Shown here: in pieces, positions 1-12,200 of the stretch
Layout of the letters: each line of letters begins with the position of its first letter
Position numbering within the stretch: the first letter of the stretch is position 1
Assembly (NCBI GenBank): GCA_964019335.1
Contig: OZ025662.1
Coordinates: forward strand, 62,001 to 126,000
Origin: Diplonema japonicum
Taxonomy: Eukaryota; Euglenozoa; Diplonemea; Diplonemida; Diplonemidae
Length of the DNA: 64,000 nt
Direction of reading: 5' to 3'
Notes under the pieces: model-generated
The model's input: only the letters and a program-made list of their open reading frames with translations
Databases searched by the model: none
What the model was told of the DNA's origin: nothing
Made by a program: the position numbers and the translations under genes

Positions 1-1370
1 GGAGGCCAGTGCAGTGGAAAGGGAAAGGGGCACAACTACTTTTACAGTGCGTGAAAAAAAAAAAAGAAAAAAAAAAGAATGCAAAAGTAATATGGCACGA
101 GGCACATTATGCAGGCGGATTGGTACCCCTTCTTCTTTTCAGTGGTCGGCCGTTATGAACACGATGCGTCCGTTGAACAAAGGCGGTGGAAAGAAAAAAA
201 AAAAAAAAAAAAAAGAAACGGGCTAATTTCTAGATAAGTGTGTGGGGTGTTATTACCATCCTCCAACGTGAGCACGTGGTCGAAGCCCTCTTGTCGTAGA
301 AAGGCAACAAGTGCTACCAGGGCACCTTGTCCCCCTATTTAGAAACGCCCCAAACAATTTTTTATTTCTTTTAAAGCAGCAGCATTGAAGGAAAGGGAGA
401 GGGGGGGGGGGGGGGGGGGCAATTGGTGCGGTATGGAGGGATAAATGAACGCAACAGAAACTAATACGGGAACGTGAGGGGAAAGGGGGAGGGGAATAAA
501 ATAATAACTATTGATTTATGAAAAATAAAGTGGACTTTATTCCCCGCGGCTGATAATCTGTCCCTCGGAATCTGATTTTCACGAGCGAAGCGAGGGAAAA
601 TCAGATTCCGAGGGACAGATTATCAGCCAAGGGAAAGAGTAAAGTCCACTTTAATTCATGAATACGTAATTTTATTTATTTTCTGGTTCCCAATGACACT
701 CCCAAAACCCCCCAAAGCCAGGAAGTCTAGGATTTGACATAACATTAAGACAGGGGGTTGCTTGCACTGCTCGTCCCACGCCTTCAGCATGGCAGTCAAC
801 CTGGGCCAGTCTTGCAATTTGTGCTAATGCTCCATGGTATGGTTCAGGCGGCTATAAAGGGACCAGAGGCTCGACGGCTTAGCCCTCCTTTGTACAGGGC
901 ATCGAACTACTTTATGATGTCAGCCTCCCTGGGCTTTCTGGTGCGGATGCGGCTGAACTCGATGAACTCCCTGAGGAACCTGGGTGCACCAGGTGCACGC
1001 ATGGCCCCTGTTCTCGTCCCTACTTAGAGGGGCTGCGAGCGATGTTCTTACCGCAGATGCCATCCATGGCTGAAAGGCAAACCCCGACAGCCAACACCAA
1101 GATGCAACAGCAGAATGGTGACAGGCACGTGTAGGATCCCCTGTCCACGGTGGGCACCAACCATTCACAAATTTGCAGAAAACATGAGGGAAAAAATAAA
1201 GTACTTTATCTAGCCAAAATCCCTTTAGAGGGAATCCAGAAAATAAATAAAAATAAGATGTCTTTGAAGGGAACCTGCAGTATGTGACAGGATCGCCTAA
1301 ATAAAAAAATAAGAAAAAACAAAAACCCACCCGTGCTATGTGCAATAAAAGGAAACAGGGAAGAGGGAAC
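1..1370. other. Non-genic, low-complexity flank
   Basis: I see no convincing gene here. The stretch holds A-rich runs, a G19 homopolymer at 401-419, a long perfect palindrome (listed separately) and, on the minus strand at about 720-1020, a coding-looking but stop-interrupted patch (it reads REFIEFSRIRTRKPREADIIK followed by a stop, without the final K being certain) that could be a decayed ORF. The open frames in this stretch are short and lack a credible start context. Confidence 0.5.
526..653. repeat. Long palindrome / foldback element
   Basis: Positions 548-580 and 596-628 are perfect 33-nt inverted repeats around a 15-nt spacer (581-595) that can itself fold around GCGAAGC. Outside them 526-544 and 631-653 are further, imperfect inverted arms, including the 14-mer starting TAAAGT on each side. 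The whole unit could fold into a hairpin of about 128 nt. It could be a MITE-like or foldback element, or a strong RNA hairpin; no coding capacity is seen. Confidence 0.85.
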
Positions 1371-3078
1371 TTAACGCCCGCTGTCTGTTCCAGGAGGTGG
1401 TCTCGGTTTCTGCAGATCGGGAAGAATATGGAGGACTGGCCACAGGATAAAGGGTAGGGCAGCCTGCAGCATCGGTCTTATGGACAGTGTTTCGGGATCG
1501 TCCTCCTCCACAGGTCCCTGCGGCATGTCCTTTATATCGAGGATTGTGGCCGCTGTGGGTGCGGACTTGCTTCTGGAAGACAAGGACGGCTCAGACTCTC
1601 CGCCACTGGACGAGATGCCATGGCTCTCTTGGCCGCTGCTATTAGTTCCCATTTCCCACCCGTTCCCATTCCTCGGGGCAGAGGGGGCCAACACATGCAT
1701 CACCTGATGCTGCTCCATCTCAAGTTCCCTCCGCGATGACGCCAAAGCTGACTGAATCCACAGCCTCGTGTGCATTGCCTGTGCTGTGTGTGCTCGTAGT
1801 GGTGTAAATACCTCCAGCGTCGAGAGTGCACTCTCAGCGAGAAACATCACCTTCGTTCTCTCCTCCACCTCCTCCTTCAGCATATACTCCAGCCTGCCTT
1901 CGATATCAACGTTCTTTATACCAGGCCACGCCCCATTGCTGCCAGGTAGGGCCGGCAGTCTGACGGCTACACCTCCTTGTTTCCTAGCTGGGGGTGCTGA
2001 ACCAGGCGCATTCCTAGAAGGCGGGACGGGCTTCTTGGGAGGGAGCGTGGCCGTGGAAGGGGGTGTTGGTACCTGGCCCCTTGCAGGCCCTTTCTTGAAC
2101 ATGTTCGAGAGGCCTCCGGATGCAGGTCTTGCCTTGGTTGTCCGGTATGCGAGCTGTTGCAACAGGATATTGCTCTCGGCCTCTATGCTCGATCGGTTGA
2201 TCTGTGTGGTGTTCAAGTTGGACAACTGCAGCAGCCCATACCACTTCGGACTTCAAAAGGGACAAGATCAGCGCTTTGAGCTGCTGGTTGAGCCGCAACG
2301 TTTTTCGGATAGAACGCTCTTCAGACACGATTAGCTTGTAACCGGACTCGCAGCTGTGGCGGTGGTCATGACCGTGACGGTGTGCATACCTTGTCTGGCA
2401 CTCTGCAAGAAGACATTCAATATTTTTGAGGGCTTCTGCCTGAGTTACACTTCTGTGGTGGCTTGTTGGTGGCTGTTTATCGGCAAACCTAGGGTTTTTC
2501 GCAGATGGTGATGCTGTAGGTGACGAAGCGTAGCTTATGCAAGCTTGCGGGGACTGTGTGAGCAGTGCTCCCGACCCACCGCTGGTGTTGTCCTTTTCAG
2601 GACCTGGGGAAGTAGAGCTGGAGGATGCAGGCATCCTGGAAAAAGAATCGTTTGATTCCGGTACGAGTTCCCACCCGTTGTTGTTCGGGAGGTAGGGGCG
2701 GAACCGGTGGGCTGTGCGGTGCTTTCTCCGGTCCTTCCGGCGGCTTGTACCGATCACCTCCGGAAGGCCCTTTGTCGCATCCCTGTCACCCATGAACACG
2801 ACAAAAATCTTTGCCGCTGCTTCTTTGTGCAACTGACAGCGCTCCTCGATGTCTTCTTGAAAGCTGTCGAACGTCACCTTTGTTATCGCACACTTTTCCC
2901 CCTCAGCGTCGTAGTACGTCATCCGCAGCAGGTTGGGTGGACATTCTGCTATCTCAAGCACATCTCCAGCCACTGCCGTCACCTTCTGTATATATTCATC
3001 CCACGTCTTCTGCAGGGAGATCTTCATCCCCCCATCAGCACGTCGACCATACCCCGAGAAACACAGCAAAAGCTTCAT
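1371..3078 (-). CDS. Hypothetical protein, PB1-like N-terminus, one 40-nt intron
   Basis: About 555 residues once an intron at 2202-2241 (GTATGG to ACACAG, 40 nt) is removed; exons are 2242-3078 and 1371-2201. Splicing joins ...LLKSEV to INRSSIEAES and restores one frame, whereas the unspliced frame runs on into unrelated sequence. Residues 1-95 (start MKLLLCFSGYG, then LRMTYYDAEGE and KIFVVFMG) look like a small alpha/beta domain reminiscent of PB1, but I am not certain. The rest is Ser/Pro-rich with an HRHGHDHRH histidine patch, a helical stretch next to the splice junction and a proline-rich C-terminal half. The start follows an ATAACAG acceptor. Function unknown. Confidence 0.75.
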
Positions 3079-3161
3079 ATGCTCTTTAACATTTTCTACC
3101 CGCCTGTTATAATTATGCTTCTACTGCATTTAAAAGGGAGGGGAAAGTGTTTAAACCAGCG

Positions 3162-3575
3162 CTACGCACACCCGTGGGAGTCGCACACCCACTCCCACAG
3201 GGGCGCCTCGAAGCTGGGAAACTCGTCAAGGGCCATCCCCTCCGTGCGCCCCATGCTGCTGAAGAACACAACGCCCTTGAAGCCGAAAGAGGGACCTCGG
3301 GTATTAGCGAAGGTCTTGCCCTCTGGTGGGTGGGCTTCGAACGTGGCGTGCACCTCGTAGCTGCCGTCTTCAAGTGCTGAGGTGATGTATGCCTTCCCTT
3401 CTTTCTCTGCTGTGATGCTCATGCCTTCGTACTCTTCATGCAGAGTGGGCACCTCCTCTGCTATGTACCGCACAGCAGCCTCCAGCTTATCGTCCCCAAA
3501 TCGCAGCACAGACTTCTCCACCTCAGGCCATTTGTACCCGCCCAATACCAATACAACTAGCACAGCCCACCCCAT
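3162..3575 (-). CDS. Small membrane-anchored or secreted protein, unknown
   Basis: A 137-residue protein. Residues 1-13 (MGWAVLVVLVLGG) form a short hydrophobic signal or anchor, followed by a soluble domain of charged beta-like segments (YEGMSITAEKEGKAYITSAL, YEVHATFEAH, FGFKGVVFFSSMG) and a C-terminal CDSHGCA. The start is well placed: the sequence just upstream is CTCCTGCAG then TT then ATG, a trans-splice-like acceptor 2 nt before the start. It lies between the PPR gene and the gene at 1371-3078. No family is recognised. Confidence 0.6.
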   Translation of the reverse strand: MGWAVLVVLVLGGYKWPEVEKSVLRFGDDKLEAAVRYIAEEVPTLHEEYEGMSITAEKEGKAYITSALEDGSYEVHATFEAHPPEGKTFANTRGPSFGFKGVVFFSSMGRTEGMALDEFPSFEAPLWEWVCDSHGCA

Positions 3576-3600
3576 AACTGCAGGAGTTCAGAATACAGTT

Positions 3601-4746
3601 CTAAGTTTGGTCTTGAACCGAGTTTGCTTTATTAATGAAAAACTCAACTTTCGTAGTGCTCATCCCTAGCCTTGCCATCTCGTCACCCAGGCTCCTGACC
3701 TCCTTTACTTTGCCTGCGTTGGCGTAGAGGCGGAGCATGGCGTTCCAGACTACAAGAGAATGCTTGAAAGAGGGGCGTTGCGTGACCCGGAGAAAGACTT
3801 TTTCAGCGAGAGAGGTGTCAGGGGGCAGAGAGTTGGCGCAAGCAGTGATGAGGACGCTGTAAGTAACATCTGTGGGACTGACGTTGTGGTGCAACATTCG
3901 CCTGTACACAGAGAAGGCTTTGTCGACATCTCCAAGCACAGCGTGGGCAGAGGACAGCGCCGTCCACTGCTGCACCATGGGCGCTATGCCATTGTCCAAC
4001 ATCTCATCAAAGTACTTCTCAGCCACAGATGTATTTTTCATGAACCCTGCCGTCTTTATCACCACGCCATAGAACTGCCTCATGTCCCATTTAAGACCCT
4101 TCTCTTGTTGATATGCATGCGCTTCCTCGAACCTTTTGATGACTGTTGCCACATTAGGTGCCCCTTGCAGGTACGCAACGAAGAGAGCCGAATCAGGTTG
4201 TATATTGTCAGCCAACATCGCAGACCAAATGCTCTCGGAGAGATTTGGGGCGGTCTTGCCAACACCTGTAAGAATATGCGTGAATGTAACTTTGTTTGGC
4301 TGTATCCCCTCTTTCGCCATCAGCTTGTAGTACCGCTGTATGTCTTCGCCCCTCGTGAGCTTTGTAGCGATCATGAGGAGGTGGTTATAGGTCTGTACGT
4401 TGGGCTTTACATTGTTTTTAAGCATATCCTCATGCAGCCTCTCTGCCTCCTGAATTGCTTTCACCTTCGTGCAAATATGCAATGCTGTGTTGTAAGTGGC
4501 TTTCCCGGGTTGCTTTCCCTTGCTTCTCAGCATGTGCACTAGCCTAAGCAATTCGCGCACCCCACTCTCCTTCTTCGAGACGCCGCCCTTCAAAGCCTGA
4601 TGGTATCTTTGTTTCAGCAGCTTCACACAATCATGATCACTTTCTTCCCTTGTTTCCTTGTGTTGAATGCGCGCGCGCTCACGCGTGAAGTCCTGGTAGC
4701 GTCTCGAGCACGGCGTCCGCGCAACAAGACGCAAACAAAATTGCAT
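3601..4746 (-). CDS. Pentatricopeptide repeat (PPR) protein
   Basis: 381 residues from the ATG at 4746. I prefer this start to the longer open frame because the latter runs back through a 60-nt pyrimidine tract. The tract ends in CAG 7 nt before this ATG, the layout of a trans-splice acceptor. The N-terminus (MQFCLRLVARTPCSRRYQDF) is basic, aromatic and lacks acids, as a mitochondrial presequence would be. From about residue 75 there are tandem 35-residue helical repeats, e.g. GKATYNTALHICTKVKAIQEA, KPNVQTYNHLLMIATKL and SPTDVTYSVLITACANS, typical of P-class PPRs. Members of this family bind organellar RNA; the RNA target is unknown. Confidence 0.88.
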   Translation of the reverse strand: MQFCLRLVARTPCSRRYQDFTRERARIQHKETREESDHDCVKLLKQRYHQALKGGVSKKESGVRELLRLVHMLRSKGKQPGKATYNTALHICTKVKAIQEAERLHEDMLKNNVKPNVQTYNHLLMIATKLTRGEDIQRYYKLMAKEGIQPNKVTFTHILTGVGKTAPNLSESIWSAMLADNIQPDSALFVAYLQGAPNVATVIKRFEEAHAYQQEKGLKWDMRQFYGVVIKTAGFMKNTSVAEKYFDEMLDNGIAPMVQQWTALSSAHAVLGDVDKAFSVYRRMLHHNVSPTDVTYSVLITACANSLPPDTSLAEKVFLRVTQRPSFKHSLVVWNAMLRLYANAGKVKEVRSLGDEMARLGMSTTKVEFFINKANSVQDQT

Positions 4747-4824
4747 AAGATACCTGCGAAACCGAGTAAAGACAAAGAAAGAAAGAAAGAAAAAAAGAAA
4801 GAAAGGAGAAGTAAAAAAAAAAGA
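4747..4824 (-). promoter_or_regulatory. Polypyrimidine tract and AG acceptor upstream of the PPR gene
   Basis: Read on the minus strand, a run of T/C about 60 nt long (TTTTCTTTC-type repeats, 4764-4824) is followed by TTTCGCAG and, after GTATCTT, the ATG at 4746. This is the standard layout of a spliced-leader acceptor in Euglenozoa and it decides the start chosen for the PPR protein. It is inferred from layout only. Confidence 0.65.
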
Positions 4825-4928
4825 AACTCGATCTACTCTGCTTATTAAGCTTGCTGAGCATCGTACGCACCCTATAAAGCCATTTATCGTGTTTCGAAAA
4901 CGTTCGCAAGTTAGACTCAAGCAAGCCG

Positions 4929-6060
4929 TCACGCAGACTTGACAAAGAAGCGGTGCACAGTGGTGTGCTCATAGCGCTCGCCAGGAGCGAGGAGGGTACT
5001 CGGGAAGTCCTTACGGTTGGGCGAGTCAGGAAAGTGCTGGGTCTCAAGGCAAACGGCACCGCGGTGCGATATCTTAGCACCACCGTAGCCCACCTGTTCC
5101 GGCGAGAGGTAGTTGCCTGTGTACAGCTGGACCCCCGGCTCCGTGGTGTGCAGGTCAAATCCGATGCCGGTGTTGGGAGCAAACAAGGTGCCGCGCTTAG
5201 GAACAGTGCCTGCCCATGACTTGGCATCGGGTGCTGGGTGTTCCGAAGAAGGACCGTCGGTGAAGACAACGGTGTGGTCGTACCCCCTTTGCGGCGCTAT
5301 GAGAGCGTCCTCGACACCCTCTTTAAGAGCTTTCTGTTCCGAAAAATCGAAGCAGGTATCCCTTACAGTGGGGAGCTCGCCAGTTGGAATACTGTGCTCG
5401 TCAACAGCTACGTACCTATCGGCCTTGAGCTCCAGTTTGTGGTCTAAGACATCGCCCCCACCGTTGGCCCAGCCACCGAGGTTCCAGTAACTATGGTTCG
5501 TCAGGTTCACAACGGTCTTGGATCCCTCCACGGATGCAGTCCACTTGAAAAGCAGCTCGTCGTTGTTGTTTAACAAGATCCACGTTGTGATGCTGAGGGC
5601 CCCAGGGTAGCCATTGTCGCCGTCCTTGCTGTGCAGTGTCATTTTGACTCCCTTTGTCTCGCCCTCGACAACCTCCGCATCCCACACCCTCTTGTCGTAG
5701 GACTTCACACCTCCATGCAGAGCGTTCTCGCCATTGTTGATGTGATCCAACGTGTAACTGCCTTGGCCCTCGATGCCGAACTTGCCGTGTTTGATTCTGT
5801 TGCCGTACCTGCCCACTGTGCACCCGAAGTACGACTCCCCTTCCTGCCACTCCTTCAGTGTGTCATAACCCAGCGTGCTTTCAACGTACCCGCCCTCTCC
5901 CTTCACCTGCAGGGAGACCAACGTGGCACCATAATTCGACACCTTTGCACGCAAGAGCCCCGAATCACTGTGTTGGTTGCTTCTCGACCTCCCCATACCT
6001 CTGGAAGCTGTACAGGTTTACCCCTTCCGCACCACCCCAGTCCTTGCTAACCTCCACCAT
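4929..6060 (-). CDS. GALM: Galactose mutarotase (aldose 1-epimerase), one 31-nt intron
   Basis: Interconverts alpha and beta anomers of galactose or glucose in the Leloir pathway. The unspliced open frame starts inside an intron. Removing 5968-5998 (GTATGG to ACACAG, 31 nt) joins the first exon from the ATG at 6060 (MVEVSKDWGGAEGVNLYSFQ) to SDSGLLRAKVSNYGATLVSL and gives 366 residues, the usual family length. Diagnostic motifs are NGENALHGG (substrate loop), VVNLTNHSYWNLGG with the catalytic His, GYDHTVVF, and near the C-terminus AVCLETQHFPDSPN with the catalytic base Glu. It is probably cytosolic. An AG acceptor (GACCGCAG) lies 17 nt before the ATG. Confidence 0.95.
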
Positions 6061-6238
6061 TTTTGTTTGTGCACACCCTGCGGTCTTGTGTAGCAAGCGA
6101 ACGGCAAGCCCCCTGTTGCCAATGCTGACGAGAACTTTCAACATTCGGCAGACAGCTGTGCAAGATGCAATGTTGCAGTCAAACGAGTGTATAATACAAT
6201 ACTACAAACATAAGTTACACCTACGGAAATAGGCAGCT

Positions 6239-9200
6239 TCACCACTTAAATACAGGGCGTGATATGGGGTTTGTGGGCTTCGGTTTTTTCTTATTCAATT
6301 TGTGCATGTGGAGGGTTTTCGCCTGCGAGGCATCGGAGAAGCTTTTAGCTTGGGCCCTGATGTTGCTGGAGCATTGCCGTGATATGAGCATTTGAAGTGG
6401 CGACCCTACTGCTGTGTTTGCACACTGCAGCTCGACTAAGTTTTTATTCTTTTTGAGAAGGTTGAGCAGCTTGACGCCAGACGCCGAGTCAATGTCCCTG
6501 TTGTTACCCAGCTGAACCCTACGGAGGGACGGGTGGTTCTTTAGCCGTGCACAAAGCTCTGCCACAGCGTGCTGCTCTAACCTATTGCTGCTTAGGTCGA
6601 TTGTTTCCAAGTTGTGTAGGAACTTAATTAGGCCTAGGACCTGCTCCATGTCGCCATGCACACTGCTGAGATCCAACTCTTTTACATCTTCCAACCAACG
6701 ATGGTACTTGAGCTGCTGCAACACGCACTTGAGGGGCCTGCAACCCGAGTCATCACAGAGTTTTGTGTACACCAAGCATGGGATGCTGTCGCTTGCGTTC
6801 TTCATAGGAGACCGAGTAGATATAGGCATCATGTCTATTCTTTTATAATACAATGCCGCCCTGTGGTACCACTTCTTAAGCTCGAGCACAGACAGCAGGC
6901 TGTACTCGCCGACACAGTTGTCGCTAGAGGGCTTCTCTGTTGTGATCAGGAACCACGCCTTCAGAAGCTTTGAGCAGTCCTCGACCCGTAGTGCCATCAC
7001 AATCTGCAGCGCTGTCTCGTTCATAAAATTCACATGATGCACAGGTGCTCCGTAAGAAAGCACCACTTTCAAGGTCTCGAAGTCACCCACGCGGCACACG
7101 TTGTGCACAACGGTGTTCCCATTCTCGTCGGGGACATCAAGCACCGCACCCCGTGAAAGCAGTAGTTTCATCATCGCAGGGCAGGCCTTCGTTGAGGCGA
7201 TGCTCACACACGTTGTCAACCCACCTTCACATGGCAGCAGCTTCGTACCTTTGTTGACACAACAGCCCTTGTTCAGAAGGGCGCTAACTACGTGTTCCTG
7301 GGAAAACCACACAGCGCACATAAGCACCGTGACGCCTCTCTTGTTCGTGGCATCCAATGACCCCACCAGGTGGATCTTGTCACTCAATAGGTCTAAGAAG
7401 CCCATCCGCGCAGCGTAAAAGCAGGTACTGCCGTACAGTCTATTGCTCATGGCATCGACATCGTCCCATGTGTCCCATTCGTGGCTCTCAAGGTTACTCA
7501 TAACTCTCCGCAGCGTGGGGTAGTATTGATTGTTCCATGTGCCCTTAAATTCTTCTTCCTGGGTGTCGGGAGCCTCTGCAGCAAACAATGCATTAGCCAA
7601 ACTCTGCATTGCCATGCTTGGCTCTGGCAGCGAGGATCGCCACACCACTGGGGTACTTTCCTTTGTTGTGCGCTCCCATTGGTCACAAGAGTCCTTGTCT
7701 TCGGGAGGCAAGGTTTGCGACTTGTCATTTGAATAAATGGGGCGCAATATGCAAGAGACAGCCGAGTGGCCCATTGCAACGGCCAGACGCAAAGGGTTGT
7801 AGGGATGAGGTGCGTCCTTCAAAAGATCATTAGACGTCTGCATCGGCGAGTGATTCTGGAGTGGGAATCCTCTGTTGTCGAAGACGGAGCAGCATAGCTG
7901 CAGTGCCGGGAACATGTTCTCGTCGCCGTGCATTTCGGATATCCTGCCGGAGTCGTTGCACACGCTGAACAGGCCTTCGAACAGACAGTCGTCTGGAACG
8001 CTGCACCCTGTGTCGATGCAAATCTCTTCTTCGTTTGAATCTATCTCCCATGTTCTCTCTCCGAGGTAGGGTTGCATAGAGCCTTGCAACACACACAGCC
8101 CTTGGTACTGGGCATCGTGTGCGGAGTCAAAGAACGACAAGCATCCTTCGTAGTATCCCGACAGAGCAACGGGTTCCTTGCGTACCTCAGACAACGCATC
8201 TGCTTCTGGCAACAATAGTTGCACGCCCAAACACTGCAGGTACTTGAACCGCTGCCCGAACGAAGACGGCTCTCGGTTCAGCACTGTTGCAGCACGTAAT
8301 AGCAGTGCGACTTCGGTGATAGCTGGTTCTGGTTGCTCCGACGTAAGTGTGATGTTTGTCTCAATCTGGTCCTCATGCTCTCCTGTTGTGGGGAACGAAT
8401 CTTCCGGGCTCGCTTTCGACTCGTTGCGACTCTCCTCTAGTAGCAGTGCAGAAGAGTACCATGTTTTGTCGAGACATATGTAGGCACGGACTACACTCAT
8501 AAGACCTCTCTCTGCTGCACTATGTAGCATTGTGTAGCCGGTGAACGGGTTCCGCGATTCCAACGATTGTTGGTTCCTTGAAACAAACAGCATAACTAAG
8601 CTGCCGTGTCCACACCGTGCAGCATGCATGGCAGCTGTGTTACCATCCTTGTCAGCATGTAACGCAGAGGCACCGTGATCCAGCAACTTGCTGACTACGT
8701 CTGAGCGACCCGCCCGTGCAGCGTACATGAGGGGCGTGGCATCATTCTTGTCAAAGGCATCAATGGACACCTTCCTGGTGATGAGCAGCATTACCATGTC
8801 CAGGAAACCCTTCCAGGCCATCAGGTGCAACGGAGTCACACCCTTTTGGTCAATCGTCATATCGAGGTGATCACCGCTTGCGTCGACATAGTTGGTGAAT
8901 GAGAAGTAGCGCGACAGACCTACGGCCGCACGTACTTTCTGGTAAAGTGTTGATGTGATGCAAGGGTTAGCATGCCGCTTGAGGAGCATATGCACGATGC
9001 GTGCATCGCCTCCCAACGCAGCGTAGTGGAGCGGTGCAAGGCCCTCTCCCGAGAGGCTGTTCACATCAAACATATTATGCTTCAGCAACAGGCAGACAAC
9101 ACGCTCAGTCCCGTGCAGAGCTGCATTGTGAAGGGCAGACTTCCAAGTCCAATCAGTCCCTCTCCCCCACTCCCGCACAATACCTCCCGCAAGGACACAC

Positions 9201-12200
9201 TCTACCAGAGTAAAACACCTTGCGGCACACATTTCATGCACCGTGCGATCCCTCTCTCCGATCACGACCAGACGCCTTGTCAGCATCACCAGCAACTGGT
9301 TTTCAAGATACCGCTGTTTGACAGATACCGGGTGGCTGAGGTGATATGCAGGACACTTCCTCTTGTAGGTACGGAGGACAAACCGAGACACCGTATCGTA
9401 GCTCACGACTTGGGGGTCAGTCTCCTTCGGGAGCGCATCAATGATGCTCTCGAACAGCCTCTTTGAGTGTGCTGCATCAGGTAATGCGGCAAGCAGCTCG
9501 TCAGCTGACACATCCGAATGCTGAACATACGCCTGGATCACAGACAAGAAATGACTGCCGTCAGCATGGAGACAGGGTGTGGTTCTCTTATCGGTGACGT
9601 ACTTTTGTGTCACCTTAAGGATTCTAGACATTGCAGGGATAGACGTCATCGACATCGTGCTTTGCATGCCGGTGTTATCATCGGGCAGGTTTGCTCTGAT
9701 GTACTTGTTGAGCCCCTTCCACCTCATTGGCCACATGTGTTTGTGTATTTGGCACAGTCCTGCTAGGACACCTTGAGCACCGCCATGCGGGCTGGCCACT
9801 AGCGACGTTTTAACATCACTCTGAACCACTTCCAACCACTTGCTGTCCTCTGTCCTTACTGCGATTGCCACTCCTAAGCTGCACGTAAATACCAGCCCGT
9901 TCGGCATAACCACGTGTGTGGCTATACCGAGTGACATGCCCCGTCTCTGCAGCTCTCGAAACATTTCTAATCTGTCATTCCTGTATGCAAGTTCCAACAG
10001 TGGTGCATGCGTTGGCAGCCACCACCCATTCTCAAGCATGCACCGCAGTGCCCACACGTTTCCGTACCGCACAGCTGCTACGACGTACGATGACGGGTTG
10101 TAGACAGTCTGCGTCTTTGTCAACACCAACATGTCTCGCATGTGCTGCAAGAAGGGCAGATGCTCGTGCCCCTCTTCAGCCTCACAGAGCATTTTCAATG
10201 CAGGTGCACAGTTTGTGAACTTTAGGTCACCAGAAACGCAGAAGAAGCTCCCCACTTGTTCCCGGTCTTTGACGCTGGTCTCCAGTGGAGTTGGCTCTAT
10301 ACTGCAGACGTCTGGATAGTTTGGAAGCTGCAGCAGTGAAGGAAGGAGTGCCTGTGAGAAAGCTGTGCCCCTGGCAATACACTCATGAACAGGTGTGATA
10401 CCGCTACTATCTGCATATGCAAGCCCTTCACTTTCGTGGTGCCCTCGAATGAGGAGGGCTGCCGCCTCGGCTCTACCCTTGCTTACTGCAAGGTGCAAGG
10501 GCAACCTATTGTGGCTTTCCCTTGCTGTGATTTTAGCACCATAAAATATCAACGCCTTAATGCAACTTACGTGCCCCCGGCGTGCGGCCAGATGCAGGGC
10601 TGTGCACCCTGATGTATCTTTTGACTCAAGTTCAACAAGGCAACAGCTGGCAAGAACCTCGACCACCTCAGCGTGTCCTGCTTCTGCTGCCTCATGCAGA
10701 GCTGTCCTCATCACAATGTTGGAAACGATCCTACCACAAGACCACGTCATACACGCTGTGAGGTCAAGAAGGAGAGCGTTCTTCGTCAGCTTCAACTGTA
10801 AATACCGCAGATAAACAATGCTCTCAGAGACAGTTCCAAGGCCCAGATCCCTGTGGTTTCCTAGCCAAGGGAGGTACTCAACCCCTCGCTGAGATTTACA
10901 CCCACCTGCGGCAGCAAGCAGCTCGTGTATCATACGATAATCACCAGCACGTGCCAGCTCCGAAACAGAGGGAAGCAGGCGTAGCGCAAGCTCGTACGGT
11001 GCGGTGTTGCTGTTGTTAGTAATGTCCACCGAAGCCCCTTGTTCCACAAGCCACAGAGCTGTGTTCAGATGTTTGTTGCGTAGAGCGTTGTGCAAAGCAG
11101 TGTTCCCTTTGGCATCTTGTGTGTCTACCTCTTTGCCTACCAGCAGTGCCACACAACGAGAAAACCCCTTGGCGGCTGCAACATGTAAAGGTGTTTGCCC
11201 TGCGCTGTCTTGCGCACTGGGGTCAGCACCACACTTTAGCAAAACTCCAATAGCACTTGCACCCCCTTTGCTTGCAGCTTCATGCAGGAGTGTGACACCT
11301 AGTGGGCTCGGTGTGCACGGTGAGAATGACACGTACCCAGGGCCTTTGGCACTCCTTTTGTAAGCAGCTGCAGTGAGCCGGCTACCTGCCCCCCGTCGGA
11401 ATGGTGCCTTGACCGGCTCAGCTCGCAGCCTGTCGGCCTCCTGTTCTTCATCGTTGTACCTCAGCTTGTCCAGGTCGGCCATCACGCTCGCAGCAGCTGT
11501 TTTTTGGGAACATCTCAGAAGATTTGCCAGCTCGTCTGCCTTATCCTCTCTGGCTAGAGAAGCAGCCGCCTCATAGCAGTCCAGCAAGTCCTGCTGCCCC
11601 ACAGGTACTGCAACGATCGCCAGGACACTGTTGTTGTGGATATCGGTGTGCCTCCACCACCCGAGATTCGTGCAATTCTGGCAACGAAGTCTTGAAGTAA
11701 AGAACTGGCAGGAATTGAGCGGAAGGCACTGCCCTACGGTAATGTAGGGCTCGGAGTACCGACTGCTGGGACGGTACACCTTGAAAGCATAGGTCAGTGG
11801 TAAAGGTACACCCAGCTGGTAGAGTTTGCACCGCAATTGGTGTAGTGTTGTGGTAGGGCGGATGTTCGGCACGACACCCATTCGCCCCCCCCAGCCGTCG
11901 ATGTGGACGGACAACGAAAAGGTCTCCGGCAAGGTGTTAGATATGTACGTCCACTCATACAAACGGCTCTTCGTCTCATCAAGCGAACGCCGTATAACAC
12001 CTTCTACAAAAGTGCCATGGTGCTTGTAGGTCACAGTAAGAGTCTCAGTGGCTCTTTTGTAGTTTCGAGCCACGTGCATTACCGTGAGGAGGTCACCGTT
12101 TGCGAGGGATATCTTCCCGTGCGAAAAGCGGCCTTTGCGCCACACGCCGTCTGTGTACGCAACGCAGTGCTGGAGAGACCGCGGATACCACCTGACCCCT

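Noticed and set aside
920-1345. Minus-strand frame of 141 codons at the left end
   Set aside because: It begins without a clear ATG context, has no domain and runs through a low-complexity stretch; the composition does not look coding.
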